Positions 6,146 through 12,707 are shown, counted from the first letter of the stretch. The stretch is 14,032 nucleotides of DNA from DATKYV01 sp035528275 (GCA_035528275.1 DATKYV010000165.1:1-14032); one strand, 5' to 3'. Notes: a model not told the origin generated them from the letters alone. Made by a program: numbers and translations.

Positions 6146-6292
6146 ACGTTGGGTGGTGGGCCAAATTGCTGTAGCGGCGCTCGGCGCCTGCCCCCCGGCT
6201 GGCCGGGGGGAGCGCCGGAAGTCCTTGAGAATTCAGATTCGGCGGTCGGAGACCGCCGCTACAAAAAGCCAAACCGGCCCACCACCGGACGT
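6146..6292. mobile_element. 147-bp nested-hairpin, MITE-like repeat element
   Basis: Outer arms ACGTTGGGTGGTGGGCC (6146-6162) and its near-complement at 6276-6292 match at all but two positions, including a perfect 11-bp core. Inner arms TGTAGCGGCG (6170-6179) and CGCCGCTACA (6254-6263) match perfectly. Inside lie a 9-bp stem CCCCCCGGC/GCCGGGGGG (6191-6210) and a 7-bp stem GGCGGTC/GACCGCC (6241-6257). There is no coding capacity. The motif family GTAGCGGCGGTC...GACCGCCGCTAC is, from memory, a frequent dispersed repeat in Acidobacteria and some Verrucomicrobia. The element occupies most of the first half of the gap between the phosphoesterase and CarD genes. Confidence 0.6.
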
Positions 6293-6426
6293 TGAATCTC
6301 ACTGCCATCCGGCACCTCGGAAAACGACGACTCTTGGCGGACGCTTCTGGGTTCTTAAAGATTCACCGGGGAAGGAGGCTGCGGCCTCGACCGAGCGAAA
6401 GGGCATGATACAAACCGCAACTCGGG

Positions 6427-6440
6427 TCGAAATATTTCGA
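6427..6440. promoter_or_regulatory. Perfect 14-bp palindrome upstream of the CarD promoter, candidate operator
   Basis: TCGAAATATTTCGA is a perfect palindrome ending 15 bases before the -35 hexamer of the CarD-family gene. It is AT-rich in the centre and in a usual place for a dimeric activator or repressor site. The cognate regulator is unknown. Confidence 0.4.
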
Positions 6441-6455
6441 ACGCCAGTTGAGCAC

Positions 6456-6484
6456 TTGACTTGTGGCATGTTTTGTTTTAAACT
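6456..6484 (+). promoter_or_regulatory. Sigma-70 promoter of the CarD-family gene
   Basis: TTGACT (6456-6461, five of six consensus) and TAAACT (6479-6484, four of six) are separated by the ideal 17 bases, in a T-rich local context that stands out from the GC-rich surroundings. A start near 6491 would give a leader of about 28 nt containing the ribosome-binding site. Confidence 0.7.
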
Positions 6485-6518
6485 AAGCAGTTTTCTTTAC
6501 CACCACTTGAGAGGACTT

Positions 6519-7028
6519 ATGAACTTCCAGATAGGGGATAAGGTTGTCTATCCGAACCAGGGAGTGGGCGTCATCGAGCAAGTTTCCACCCGGAACGTTA
6601 CTGGAACCCCGGAGATGTTCTACCTGCTCAAGCTGAATGCCAGCAGCTTGCGAGTGATGGTGCCGACGAGCAACGTGGCGAACGTCGGGCTGCGCCGTGT
6701 GGCGCGAAGCCGGGACATCGGCGGAATACTTGACTTCCTGCAAAACGGCCGCTGCAAGATGCCGCAGGACTGGAAGGGCCGCTTCAAAGAGAACTCGGAG
6801 AAGATGCGAAGCGGTTCACTCCAGCAAGTGGCGGAAGTCTTGAAGAGCCTGCTGGTGCTGAATCAGGCCAAGCCGCTTTCATTCCGTGAGAAAAGAATGC
6901 TCGACCGCGCCTGGCAGCTTCTAGTGGACGAGATCGCCATGGCCCGCAGGGTCAGCAAGGTCGAAGTGGAGACCCTGCTGGTCAAAGGCTTCACCAAGTC
7001 CAATCTGAAGGTGGTCCTGCCGAGCTAG
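6519..7028 (+). CDS. carD: CarD-family RNA polymerase-binding transcriptional regulator
   Basis: The 169-aa product has the CarD/TRCF-type RNA polymerase-interacting domain at about residues 1-65, opening with FQIGDKVVYPNQGVGVIEQV, followed by an all-helical DNA-contacting domain at about 75-165. CarD proteins bind the RNA polymerase beta subunit and stabilise open promoter complexes, with wide effects on rRNA and housekeeping transcription. GAGAGGAC lies about 5 bases before the ATG at 6519; longer upstream readings cross the MITE-like element and have no support. Length is typical. The gene is monocistronic with its own promoter (6456-6484) and a palindromic candidate operator at 6427-6440. 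No clear terminator is seen downstream. Confidence 0.92.
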   Translation: MNFQIGDKVVYPNQGVGVIEQVSTRNVTGTPEMFYLLKLNASSLRVMVPTSNVANVGLRRVARSRDIGGILDFLQNGRCKMPQDWKGRFKENSEKMRSGSLQQVAEVLKSLLVLNQAKPLSFREKRMLDRAWQLLVDEIAMARRVSKVEVETLLVKGFTKSNLKVVLPS

Positions 7029-7291
7029 GCGTTTCCCGAGAGGCATCGAACTCCTCCGACCCGGCACGCCGCAGAGCGTCCGTATCCTGCCTGAGAGTTC
7101 CCGCATAAGCTGAGGCTCATTTTCTGAGAACCGGGCCCCCCGGCGCCCTCCTGTTTCGGGAAGGGAAGCAACCTGGCTCTGGAAGTGGAGAATCCCAAGA
7201 TTAGGGGGGCCAATTTGCTCGCAGAAGGACCCGCTCAGTGCGCCGACAGACCCCCAAAACCGGACGAGAAAAGGGGGAAGGGAAGCCGCAG
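7029..7291. other. Intergenic stretch without recognisable genes
   Basis: No frame with a ribosome-binding site or protein-like composition is seen here. The stretch has a short GC hairpin (CCGGG/CCCGG near 7134-7146) but no convincing terminator for the CarD gene. I searched the whole 500-bp gap for the conserved B12-box of a cobalamin riboswitch, which is common ahead of nrdJ genes, and did not find one. Confidence 0.5.
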
Positions 7292-7311
7292 AAATCCACA
7301 GAATTTCCACA
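7292..7311. promoter_or_regulatory. Two DnaA-box-like nonamers upstream of the nrdJ promoter
   Basis: AAATCCACA (7292-7300) and ATTTCCACA (7303-7311) each match seven of nine positions of TTATCCACA, in the same orientation and one helical turn apart. They end 49 bases before the nrdJ -35. DnaA control of ribonucleotide reductase genes is known in E. coli (nrdAB). Two mismatches per box make this tentative. Confidence 0.3.
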
Positions 7312-7334
7312 ACATCTTGGGGTACTTTCAGAAA

Positions 7335-7356
7335 AAACCACCAACGATAGTAGTTT
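7335..7356. promoter_or_regulatory. Imperfect palindrome abutting the nrdJ -35, candidate operator
   Basis: AAACCAC (7335-7341) and GTAGTTT (7350-7356) are inverted repeats with one mismatch and an 8-base centre. The site ends 4 bases before the -35 hexamer, a position suited to a repressor or activator. It does not match the 16-bp NrdR box I know, so NrdR is not claimed. Confidence 0.3.
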
Positions 7357-7360
7357 CCTC

Positions 7361-7389
7361 TTGACAAGGCCATTCTCGAGGATTACATT
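7361..7389 (+). promoter_or_regulatory. Sigma-70 promoter of nrdJ
   Basis: A perfect TTGACA (7361-7366) is followed after 17 bases by TACATT (7384-7389, four of six). Transcription would start near 7396, giving a leader of about 134 nt before the nrdJ ATG. The MNT and HEPN genes downstream would be co-transcribed unless a terminator intervenes, and none is seen. Confidence 0.7.
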
Positions 7390-7529
7390 CCGCTGAGCAG
7401 TTGCGGGACCGGTCACAGGCAAAGCGGGGGACGGACCGGGCAAGATGTTCGAGGGCCCCTCAGCGGCTCGAAAACACACCGCGGAATCCAAGGGCCGACC
7501 CCAGACCCGATGTCAATTCGGAGGACGAA

Positions 7530-10460
7530 ATGGCGGAGCGGGACGCTGTCTCCATCGCATTGAAGGGTGTGACTCCAGGCGCGGCGAAGGAAGCCAAGCG
7601 CGGCTTGTCTTTCAAGCGGATGTTCACCAAACCGGGCGTTCATCCCTTTGACGAGATCGCGTGGGAGCATCGCACCGCTTCGATCCAGAACGAAAAAGGT
7701 CAAACGATCTTCGAGCAGCGGAACGTCGAAGTCCCCAAGGACTGGTCGCAGACAGCCACGAACATCGTCGCCTCCAAGTATTTCCACGGCAAGCTGGATT
7801 CTGCGGACCGCGAGACGAGCGCGCGGCAGTTGATCCTCCGCGTGGGGGACACCATCGCCCAGTGGGGAGTCGAGGGCGGGTATTTCCGCACGGAAGAGGA
7901 TGCCGAGGCTTTTCATTCCGAATTGATCCATCTTCTCATCCGCCAGAAGGCTGCCTTTAATTCCCCCGTTTGGTTCAATTGCGGTTTGTGGCACAAGTAC
8001 CGCCGCGCATCGCAAGGCGGGGGTTGGTACTGGGACCCCGCCACCGGCGGTATCAAAAAGGAGACCGAGGCCTACCGTCACCCACAGTGCTCCGCCTGCT
8101 TTATCAACTCCGTCCAGGACAACCTCGAAAGCATCCTCACGCTGGCCAGAACCGAAGGGATGCTCTTCAAATGGGGTTCGGGCACGGGTACGAACCTCTC
8201 GCCACTCCGGTCCTCTCTGGAGTCGCTGTCGGGTGGCGGTAGCGCCTCGGGTCCCCTTTCCTTCATGAAAGGTTATGACGCGTTTGCGGGGGTCATCAAG
8301 TCGGGCGGCAAGACGCGGCGCGCCGCCAAGATGGTGATTCTGAACATCGACCATCCGGATGTCGTGGAGTTCATCGAGTGCAAGGCCAAGGAAGAGCGCA
8401 AAGCCTGGACGCTGGTGGACGCCGGGTACGACTCGTCGCTGGACGGCGAAGCCTACAGCTCGATCTTTTTCCAGAACGCCAACAACAGCGTCCGGGTGAT
8501 GGATGAGTTCATGCAGGCCGTCATCGAGGACAAAGACTGGACCACGCGGGCCATCACCTCTGGCGAGCCGGTGAAGACCTACCGGGCGCGGGACCTCATG
8601 GCGAAGATTTCCGAGTCGGCCTGGCAATGCGGCGATCCGGGGATGCAGTTCCATACCACCATCAACAAATGGCACACCTCGAAGGCGACGGCGCCCATCA
8701 ACGCCTCGAACCCCTGCAGTGAATACATGTTCCTGGACGATTCGGCGTGCAACCTGGCCTCTCTGAATCTGATGAAGTTCCTCGCTCCCGACGGCAAATT
8801 CGACGTCGAGGCGTTCCGCCAGGCGGTGGACGTGATCATTACCGCGCAGGAGATTCTGGTGGATAACGCCAGCTATCCCACCGAGAAGATCGCCGGGAAC
8901 TCGCACAATTTTCGTCCCCTGGGCCTGGGCTACGCCAACCTGGGGGCGCTGCTGATGGCCAACGGGCTGCCCTACGACTCCGATGCGGGCCGCGACTTCG
9001 CCGCCGTCCTTACCGCCCTCATGCACGGCCAGGCCTACTTCACCTCATCGCGCATCGCCGCCGAGATCGGGCCTTGCGAAGGCTATGCCGTGAACCGCGA
9101 CTCTTTCCTAGGCGTCATCTCCATGCACCGTCAGGCGCTGCAGAAGATCAATCCGCGAACCGTCCCGGAAGCGGCCATGGAGGCGGCAAGAAAGATCTGG
9201 GATGACTGCCTGGCGAGCGGCATGAAGCACGGCTATCGCAACGCCCAGGTCACGGTGCTGGCCCCCACCGGCACCATCGGCTTCATGATGGATTGTGACA
9301 CCACAGGCATCGAGCCTGACCTGGCGCTGGTGAAGTACAAGAAGCTGGTGGGCGGCGGGCTCATCAAGATCGTCAACAACATCGTTCCCGCGGCGCTGCT
9401 GCGGCTGGGCTACACCGAACAGCAGGCCGCCGACATCGTCAACTACATTGACCAGCACGGGACCATCGAGGGAGCGCCGAACCTGAAAGCCGAGCACCTG
9501 CCGGTGTTCGACTGCTCGCTGAAGCCGGCCAAGGGCAAGCGCGCCATCCACTACATGGGTCACGTGCGCATGATGGCGGCGGTGCAGCCGTTCCTCTCCG
9601 GAGCGATTTCCAAAACCGTCAACCTGCCCGAAGAGGCCACGGTCGACGACGTGGCGAACGCTTACATCGAAGCTTGGCGCCTGGGACTGAAAGCCATCGC
9701 CGTCTACCGCGACGGCTCGAAACGCACCCAGCCTTTGAATACCTCTGACGCGAAGCCCAAACAGCAGGGAACAGGTGACAGGGAACAGGGAACTGGAATA
9801 AACCGGCCCCCGCGCCCCGAGTCGCATGTCCCGAGTGCCGAGCCCCGGCCGAAGCCGTTCCGCCGCAAACTTCCCGACGAGCGCCGCGCCATCACCCACA
9901 AGTTCTCCGTAGGCGGGCACGAGGGCTATCTCACCGTCGGCCTCTACGACGACGGCCAGCCCGGCGAGATCTTCATCACCATGGCCAAGGAAGGTTCGAC
10001 GGTCTCCGGGCTTATGGATTCTTTCGCCACGGCGGTCTCGCTGGCCTTGCAGTATGGCGTGCCGCTCAAGGTGCTCTGCGACAAGTTCAGCCATTCGCGC
10101 TTCGAGCCCAGCGGCTGGACGAACAATCCGGAAATCCGCTACGCGAAGTCGGTGATGGATTACATCTTCCGCTGGCTGGCCTACAAGTTTCTGCCGCGCG
10201 ACGCCCAGCCACGCGAAAACGCCAGCGTCGCATCGCCCAACGGTGGCGAGGTTGAGACGGCGGCCGAACTGGCGGCGAAGTTCAGCCAGGCGGCAGTCGA
10301 GCACGCCACGGTTTATCCTGACGGCGCCGTTCAGCCGAGCCTCGCCGGGGTCGAACACGACGACGACGCACCGAGCTGCCCCGATTGCGGCGCCATCATG
10401 GTCCGCAACGGCTCCTGCTACAAGTGCCTGAATTGCGGCTCGACGAGCGGGTGCTCGTAA
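7530..10460 (+). CDS. nrdJ: Adenosylcobalamin-dependent (class II) ribonucleoside-diphosphate reductase
   Basis: The 976-aa enzyme makes deoxyribonucleotides with a cobalamin-generated thiyl radical and works with or without oxygen. Start ATG 7530 has GGAGG 5 bases upstream; a longer TTG frame has no support. Visible residues are the redox cysteine C190 in CSACF, its partner C407 in SACNLASLNL, and the radical site N394-P-C396-S-E398. PTGTIG (579-584) belongs to the phosphate-binding region. The core ends near YRDGSKRTQPL, followed by a Pro- and Gly-rich linker, then the TSCPD-type domain (KFSVGGHEGYLTVGLY onward, about 790-890). The C-terminal tail from residue 950 has CPDC and CYKCLNC, the zinc-ribbon/thiol-shuttle tail of NrdJ. 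The linker (about 746-756) is encoded by a period-7 repeat array. No cobalamin riboswitch is visible. The MNT gene starts 7 bases after the stop. Confidence 0.96.
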   Translation: MAERDAVSIALKGVTPGAAKEAKRGLSFKRMFTKPGVHPFDEIAWEHRTASIQNEKGQTIFEQRNVEVPKDWSQTATNIVASKYFHGKLDSADRETSARQLILRVGDTIAQWGVEGGYFRTEEDAEAFHSELIHLLIRQKAAFNSPVWFNCGLWHKYRRASQGGGWYWDPATGGIKKETEAYRHPQCSACFINSVQDNLESILTLARTEGMLFKWGSGTGTNLSPLRSSLESLSGGGSASGPLSFMKGYDAFAGVIKSGGKTRRAAKMVILNIDHPDVVEFIECKAKEERKAWTLVDAGYDSSLDGEAYSSIFFQNANNSVRVMDEFMQAVIEDKDWTTRAITSGEPVKTYRARDLMAKISESAWQCGDPGMQFHTTINKWHTSKATAPINASNPCSEYMFLDDSACNLASLNLMKFLAPDGKFDVEAFRQAVDVIITAQEILVDNASYPTEKIAGNSHNFRPLGLGYANLGALLMANGLPYDSDAGRDFAAVLTALMHGQAYFTSSRIAAEIGPCEGYAVNRDSFLGVISMHRQALQKINPRTVPEAAMEAARKIWDDCLASGMKHGYRNAQVTVLAPTGTIGFMMDCDTTGIEPDLALVKYKKLVGGGLIKIVNNIVPAALLRLGYTEQQAADIVNYIDQHGTIEGAPNLKAEHLPVFDCSLKPAKGKRAIHYMGHVRMMAAVQPFLSGAISKTVNLPEEATVDDVANAYIEAWRLGLKAIAVYRDGSKRTQPLNTSDAKPKQQGTGDREQGTGINRPPRPESHVPSAEPRPKPFRRKLPDERRAITHKFSVGGHEGYLTVGLYDDGQPGEIFITMAKEGSTVSGLMDSFATAVSLALQYGVPLKVLCDKFSHSRFEPSGWTNNPEIRYAKSVMDYIFRWLAYKFLPRDAQPRENASVASPNGGEVETAAELAAKFSQAAVEHATVYPDGAVQPSLAGVEHDDDAPSCPDCGAIMVRNGSCYKCLNCGSTSGCS
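9766..9793 (+). repeat. Period-7 array inside the nrdJ reading frame
   Basis: Four consecutive heptamers, AGGGAAC, AGGTGAC, AGGGAAC, AGGGAAC, lie in frame within nrdJ and encode the linker peptide QGTGDREQGTG (about residues 746-756). The same heptamer family forms the arrays at 12556-12579 and, inverted, 12677-12707. Three units make 21 bp, so gain or loss of three units keeps the frame. No inverted partner array is seen nearby. Confidence 0.7.
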
Positions 10461-10467
10461 GGAAAGC

Positions 10468-11385
10468 ATGCAGGCCTTGGCTTCGTACAGTCCGGATCAT
10501 CATGCTACGGTGCAGAGGGAGGTCCTCGGCCTCGAGAACCCCCTTCTGGGGCTGGAAGCGGGCACGTACTTGGCCGCTCGGGGTTACTTCGTGCGGTTCG
10601 TATGGCCAGACTGGCCTCAAACAGTCGCCGAGGAATTGGCAGCGAGGGTCAAGGCCTATATCGCCCAACATCCTCATCTCACCGTTGTTGCCGAGGGATC
10701 GCCTGAATGGGAGGGGGTATTCCATGGCTGGCGCTCTGATCCAGGCTCGGCCAAGGTGATCGCAGACGCATTCAGTAAGAACTTCGGCGAGCGGCTTGTG
10801 TGGGTCGAGTCGGAAAGAGATGGCCGCGGCCGCATCGGTGGGACATCTCGAATCAAGAGCCTCACTCAGCCTGTGTCGTTTTCTCCGGACCATCCCTTGG
10901 CGTCTGTGCCTCGACCGAGAGAAGAATCGGATGCCGAACGATTCTCGATGCAGCTCACGTGGAAGGATTCGTTCGCGCCCCTTCCCGGACCAATGACGGA
11001 TGCCGACAGAGCCGCATTCGAGTCAAGTGTCCAGGAAGTATTCGACTGGGCTTCACAACGAGTCAAAACCGTTTTAGACACCCTGCACATCAAGCTGAGG
11101 GAGCTTTACAGCGAGCGCTTCCGCGGACTTTACGTTTTCGGGTCCTACGCTCGGCCGGATGCCGGGATCGAACTTCCCGAAGACTCGGATCTCGATGTCG
11201 CGCTGCTTCTTTCTGAGCTTGAAAGCCCCTACGAGGAGATCAAGCGTTTCGGACAAATCACTTCTGACCTGTCGCTCGAGCACGGTTTGGTGATTTCCCT
11301 AGTCCCCATCCGGGAGGGTGATTTCAAGGAGGGGCGAACGAACTTCACTCGCGTGATTTCGGAATACGCAATTCCAGTCAAATGA
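10468..11385 (+). CDS. MNT-type nucleotidyltransferase (HEPN partner) with long unknown N-terminal region
   Basis: The C-terminal third of this 305-aa protein is a minimal nucleotidyltransferase: FGSYARPD with G225 and S226, then DSDLDVALLL with D241 and D243 as metal-binding aspartates. GS to DLD spans 14 residues, whereas the common MNT spacing is 10. In characterised HEPN/MNT pairs the MNT protein silences the HEPN toxin, in some by AMPylating it. The first 175 or so residues match nothing I know; they contain Trp-rich stretches (RFVWPDWPQ, EWEGVFHGW) and a similar SPDH motif at about 8-11 and 139-142. The ATG at 10468 has GGAA upstream and lies 7 bases after nrdJ. An internal ATG at 10993 would give a normal 130-aa MNT, but without a ribosome-binding site. 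The stop overlaps the HEPN start. Confidence 0.85.
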   Translation: MQALASYSPDHHATVQREVLGLENPLLGLEAGTYLAARGYFVRFVWPDWPQTVAEELAARVKAYIAQHPHLTVVAEGSPEWEGVFHGWRSDPGSAKVIADAFSKNFGERLVWVESERDGRGRIGGTSRIKSLTQPVSFSPDHPLASVPRPREESDAERFSMQLTWKDSFAPLPGPMTDADRAAFESSVQEVFDWASQRVKTVLDTLHIKLRELYSERFRGLYVFGSYARPDAGIELPEDSDLDVALLLSELESPYEEIKRFGQITSDLSLEHGLVISLVPIREGDFKEGRTNFTRVISEYAIPVK

Positions 11386-11774
11386 CTCCTGAATCGGAGG
11401 CGCTGTTACGCAAATCGCGGAGGTCCCTCGAAGCTGGTCAATTGTTGCTGTCCGAAGGATTCATGGAAGATGCCGCCAGCGAGGCTTATTACGCGATGTT
11501 TTATGCGGCAAAGGCGATCCTTGTGAACGCGGGACAAAAGGCTACTCAGCACAAGCACGTGGTGCGAAAGTTCCAGCAGTTGTTCGTAGTGACCGGGCGG
11601 ATCCAGAACAAGTACTACGACGCCTTGGAAGAAGCTCTCAAACTTCGCCACTTCGCCGATTACGAAACCGATCTGAGCTATCCCGTACCAAGCGAGGAGG
11701 CCAGTACGAGCCTGGGAAAGGCCACTGAATTCGTCGTGATGGCGGAGGAGTTCTTGAGAGGAGCAGAGCCATAG
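11382..11774 (+). CDS. HEPN domain protein, probable toxin of a HEPN/MNT pair
   Basis: The 130-aa all-helical protein has the HEPN signature AASEAYYAMFYAAKAIL (31-47), a central His-rich helix (TQHKHVVRKFQQLF) and the distal RHFADY (89-94). HEPN proteins are mostly RNases that act as toxins in two-gene modules with MNT proteins. Its ATG overlaps the preceding stop in an ATGA, which implies translational coupling. The canonical R-x4-6-H catalytic motif is not present: after R89 comes HFADY, as in the subgroup whose Arg is followed by ADY. RNase activity is therefore uncertain, and a non-toxic regulatory role is possible. Base composition is lower than in nrdJ: by hand count 11521-11580 is about 53% GC against 65% for 9481-9540. 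That suggests separate acquisition of the module. Confidence 0.88.
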   Translation: MTPESEALLRKSRRSLEAGQLLLSEGFMEDAASEAYYAMFYAAKAILVNAGQKATQHKHVVRKFQQLFVVTGRIQNKYYDALEEALKLRHFADYETDLSYPVPSEEASTSLGKATEFVVMAEEFLRGAEP

Positions 11775-11822
11775 AGGCGTCTTTCCTGACCACCACCAAG
11801 TTCAAGGCTTTAAGAAAATGGC

Positions 11823-11848
11823 GGGCCGCTCTGACCTTGGGGCGGCCC
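11823..11848 (+). terminator. Hairpin between the HEPN gene and the CxxC gene
   Basis: GGGCCGC (11823-11829) pairs with GCGGCCC (11842-11848) around a 12-base loop, followed by a short T-containing tail. It lies 48 bases after the HEPN stop and may end that transcript. It is also close to the next start and could be in that gene's leader. Confidence 0.4.
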
Positions 11849-11869
11849 CGTTTCGTTGAAGGAGCTCTT

Positions 11870-12115
11870 ATGGACGTTCACGGAGCGCTGCACGCCATCT
11901 GCAGCACGGGCGATGGCTATTGCTGGTACTGCGACCGGAAGTTGCCGGAGGCCGAGCAGGCCATCGGCAGCGGCTGGGACGTGCAACGGCTGGTAGGCGA
12001 CCACGTGGCCAGCATCATTCTGGTCTGCCCGGTATGCCAGCGCGAGAAAACCGAGCTGGGTGAGGAAGGATTTCTCCGCAGCCTCACTCTGCGCGTCTGT
12101 AATTCGACCTGCTGA
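11870..12115 (+). CDS. Small protein with paired CxxC motifs, 81 aa, HNH/zinc-ribbon-like
   Basis: I do not recognise a named family. The start at 11870 has AAGGAG 5 bases upstream. A longer frame starting at 11837 lacks such a site. The product has CWYC (18-21) and CPVC (53-56), probably binding one zinc. Between them is GDH (43-45), and CPVC is followed by QREK. CxxC, then DH, then CxxC-x-x-x-K is the order seen in small HNH nucleases. Here, however, the DH-to-CxxC distance is only 8 residues and the usual Asn after the last Cys is Gln, so nuclease activity is not claimed. Two further cysteines (77 and 81) end the chain. It may be co-transcribed with the 98-aa gene 132 bp downstream. Confidence 0.7.
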   Translation: MDVHGALHAICSTGDGYCWYCDRKLPEAEQAIGSGWDVQRLVGDHVASIILVCPVCQREKTELGEEGFLRSLTLRVCNSTC

Positions 12116-12182
12116 GACGGGGAGTTTTCCCGGTCAACGCGCGGCAGAGAGAGCAGCGCGAAGAGTTTTGCCCTCACCACGG

Positions 12183-12207
12183 GGCGGCGCGTTCGCCTTG
12201 CGCCGCC
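12183..12207 (+). terminator. GC-rich hairpin between the two small genes
   Basis: GGCGGCGC (12183-12190) pairs perfectly with GCGCCGCC (12200-12207) around a 9-base loop, without a T-run. It lies 67 bases after the CxxC gene and 40 bases before the next start. It could be a terminator or a leader element. Its position relative to the downstream start is similar to that of the hairpin at 11823-11848. Confidence 0.4.
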
Positions 12208-12247
12208 GCGGAAGCGGATGAATCGAACGCTACCCCAAGAGGTTCTC

Positions 12248-12544
12248 ATGGGAGAGAAGAAAATCGTGGCCTTCTTCAAGCAGCAGGTGCAATCCCTTCT
12301 CGAGCGCAGCGCCCTGGAGCCTGAAGGGTTCTGCGCCTATTTCGAGGGCCGCGAGCCGGAGGACGAGGAAATCCTGGGACTCATCGGCGTCTCCACAACC
12401 ATGACCGGGGAACTTCACTGGGGGGACAGCTTCCCGACGTCGCTCGAAGCTTTGGCCAGGCTTTCGCGGGCCGGCCGCGCGGAAATTTGCCGGGCGTTTC
12501 GTCGGGAACTGCATGAGCTGTTGGAACAGATCGCCCCAGCGTGA
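12248..12544 (+). CDS. Small hypothetical protein, 98 aa
   Basis: I do not recognise this gene. The start at 12248 (MGEKKIVAFF) is chosen because AAGAGG lies about 5 bases upstream. A start 10 codons earlier would place that site inside the gene. The product is soluble and acidic in the middle (EGREPEDEEIL), with amphipathic helices at both ends (KKIVAFFKQQVQSLLERS and AEICRAFRRELHELLEQI) and no membrane or signal segment. The central part (LGLIGVSTTMTGELHWGDSFP) looks like beta strands. It lies in tandem after the CxxC gene. A heptamer-repeat element follows immediately. Confidence 0.65.
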   Translation: MGEKKIVAFFKQQVQSLLERSALEPEGFCAYFEGREPEDEEILGLIGVSTTMTGELHWGDSFPTSLEALARLSRAGRAEICRAFRRELHELLEQIAPA

Positions 12545-12555
12545 CGTGAGGTTTT

Positions 12556-12707
12556 AGGGAACAGGTTACAGGGAACAGGCGCGGGGCGAGGCTGGTTTTA
12601 GCGAGACAGTTCTGTAAGGGGAATATGCCCGGCGAGTTTCCGGGTTGAGCACCCTTTGCCGACACTCGGACTTTTTCCTGTAACCTGTAACCTGTGACCT
12701 GAAACCT
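12556..12707. repeat. Inverted pair of period-7 arrays (heptamer repeat element B)
   Basis: The left array 12556-12579 reads AGGGAAC, AGGTTAC, AGGGAAC, AGG. The right array 12677-12707 is inverse-oriented: CCT followed by GTAACCT, GTAACCT, GTGACCT, GAAACCT. AGGTTACAGG and CCTGTAACCT are exactly complementary, so the arms can pair across about 97 bases of non-coding DNA. The element fills the gap between the 98-aa gene and the 3' end of the convergent FG-GAP gene, ending 10 bp before that gene's stop. It has the same layout as 156-236. The enclosed spacer has no frame I would call a gene. Confidence 0.65.

Noticed and set aside
6153..6518. N-terminal extension of the CarD frame to 6153
   Set aside because: It would translate the nested-hairpin repeat and the promoter. 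A good ribosome-binding site and the family N-terminus occur at 6519.
7401..7529. N-terminal extension of NrdJ to a TTG at 7401
   Set aside because: There is no ribosome-binding site, the sequence is Arg-rich and not family-like, and GGAGG precedes ATG 7530. The region is better read as the 5' leader.
7029..7529. Cobalamin riboswitch ahead of nrdJ
   Set aside because: I looked for the conserved B12-box and core helices and saw none by eye.
7413..9026. 537-aa open frame antisense to nrdJ
   Set aside because: It is a shadow of the conserved NrdJ frame; the composition (Gly, Arg, Val, His) is typical of antisense GC-rich DNA.
9108..10469. 453-aa open frame antisense to nrdJ
   Set aside because: Same reason. 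The plus strand encodes conserved NrdJ motifs throughout, including the Cys-rich tail.
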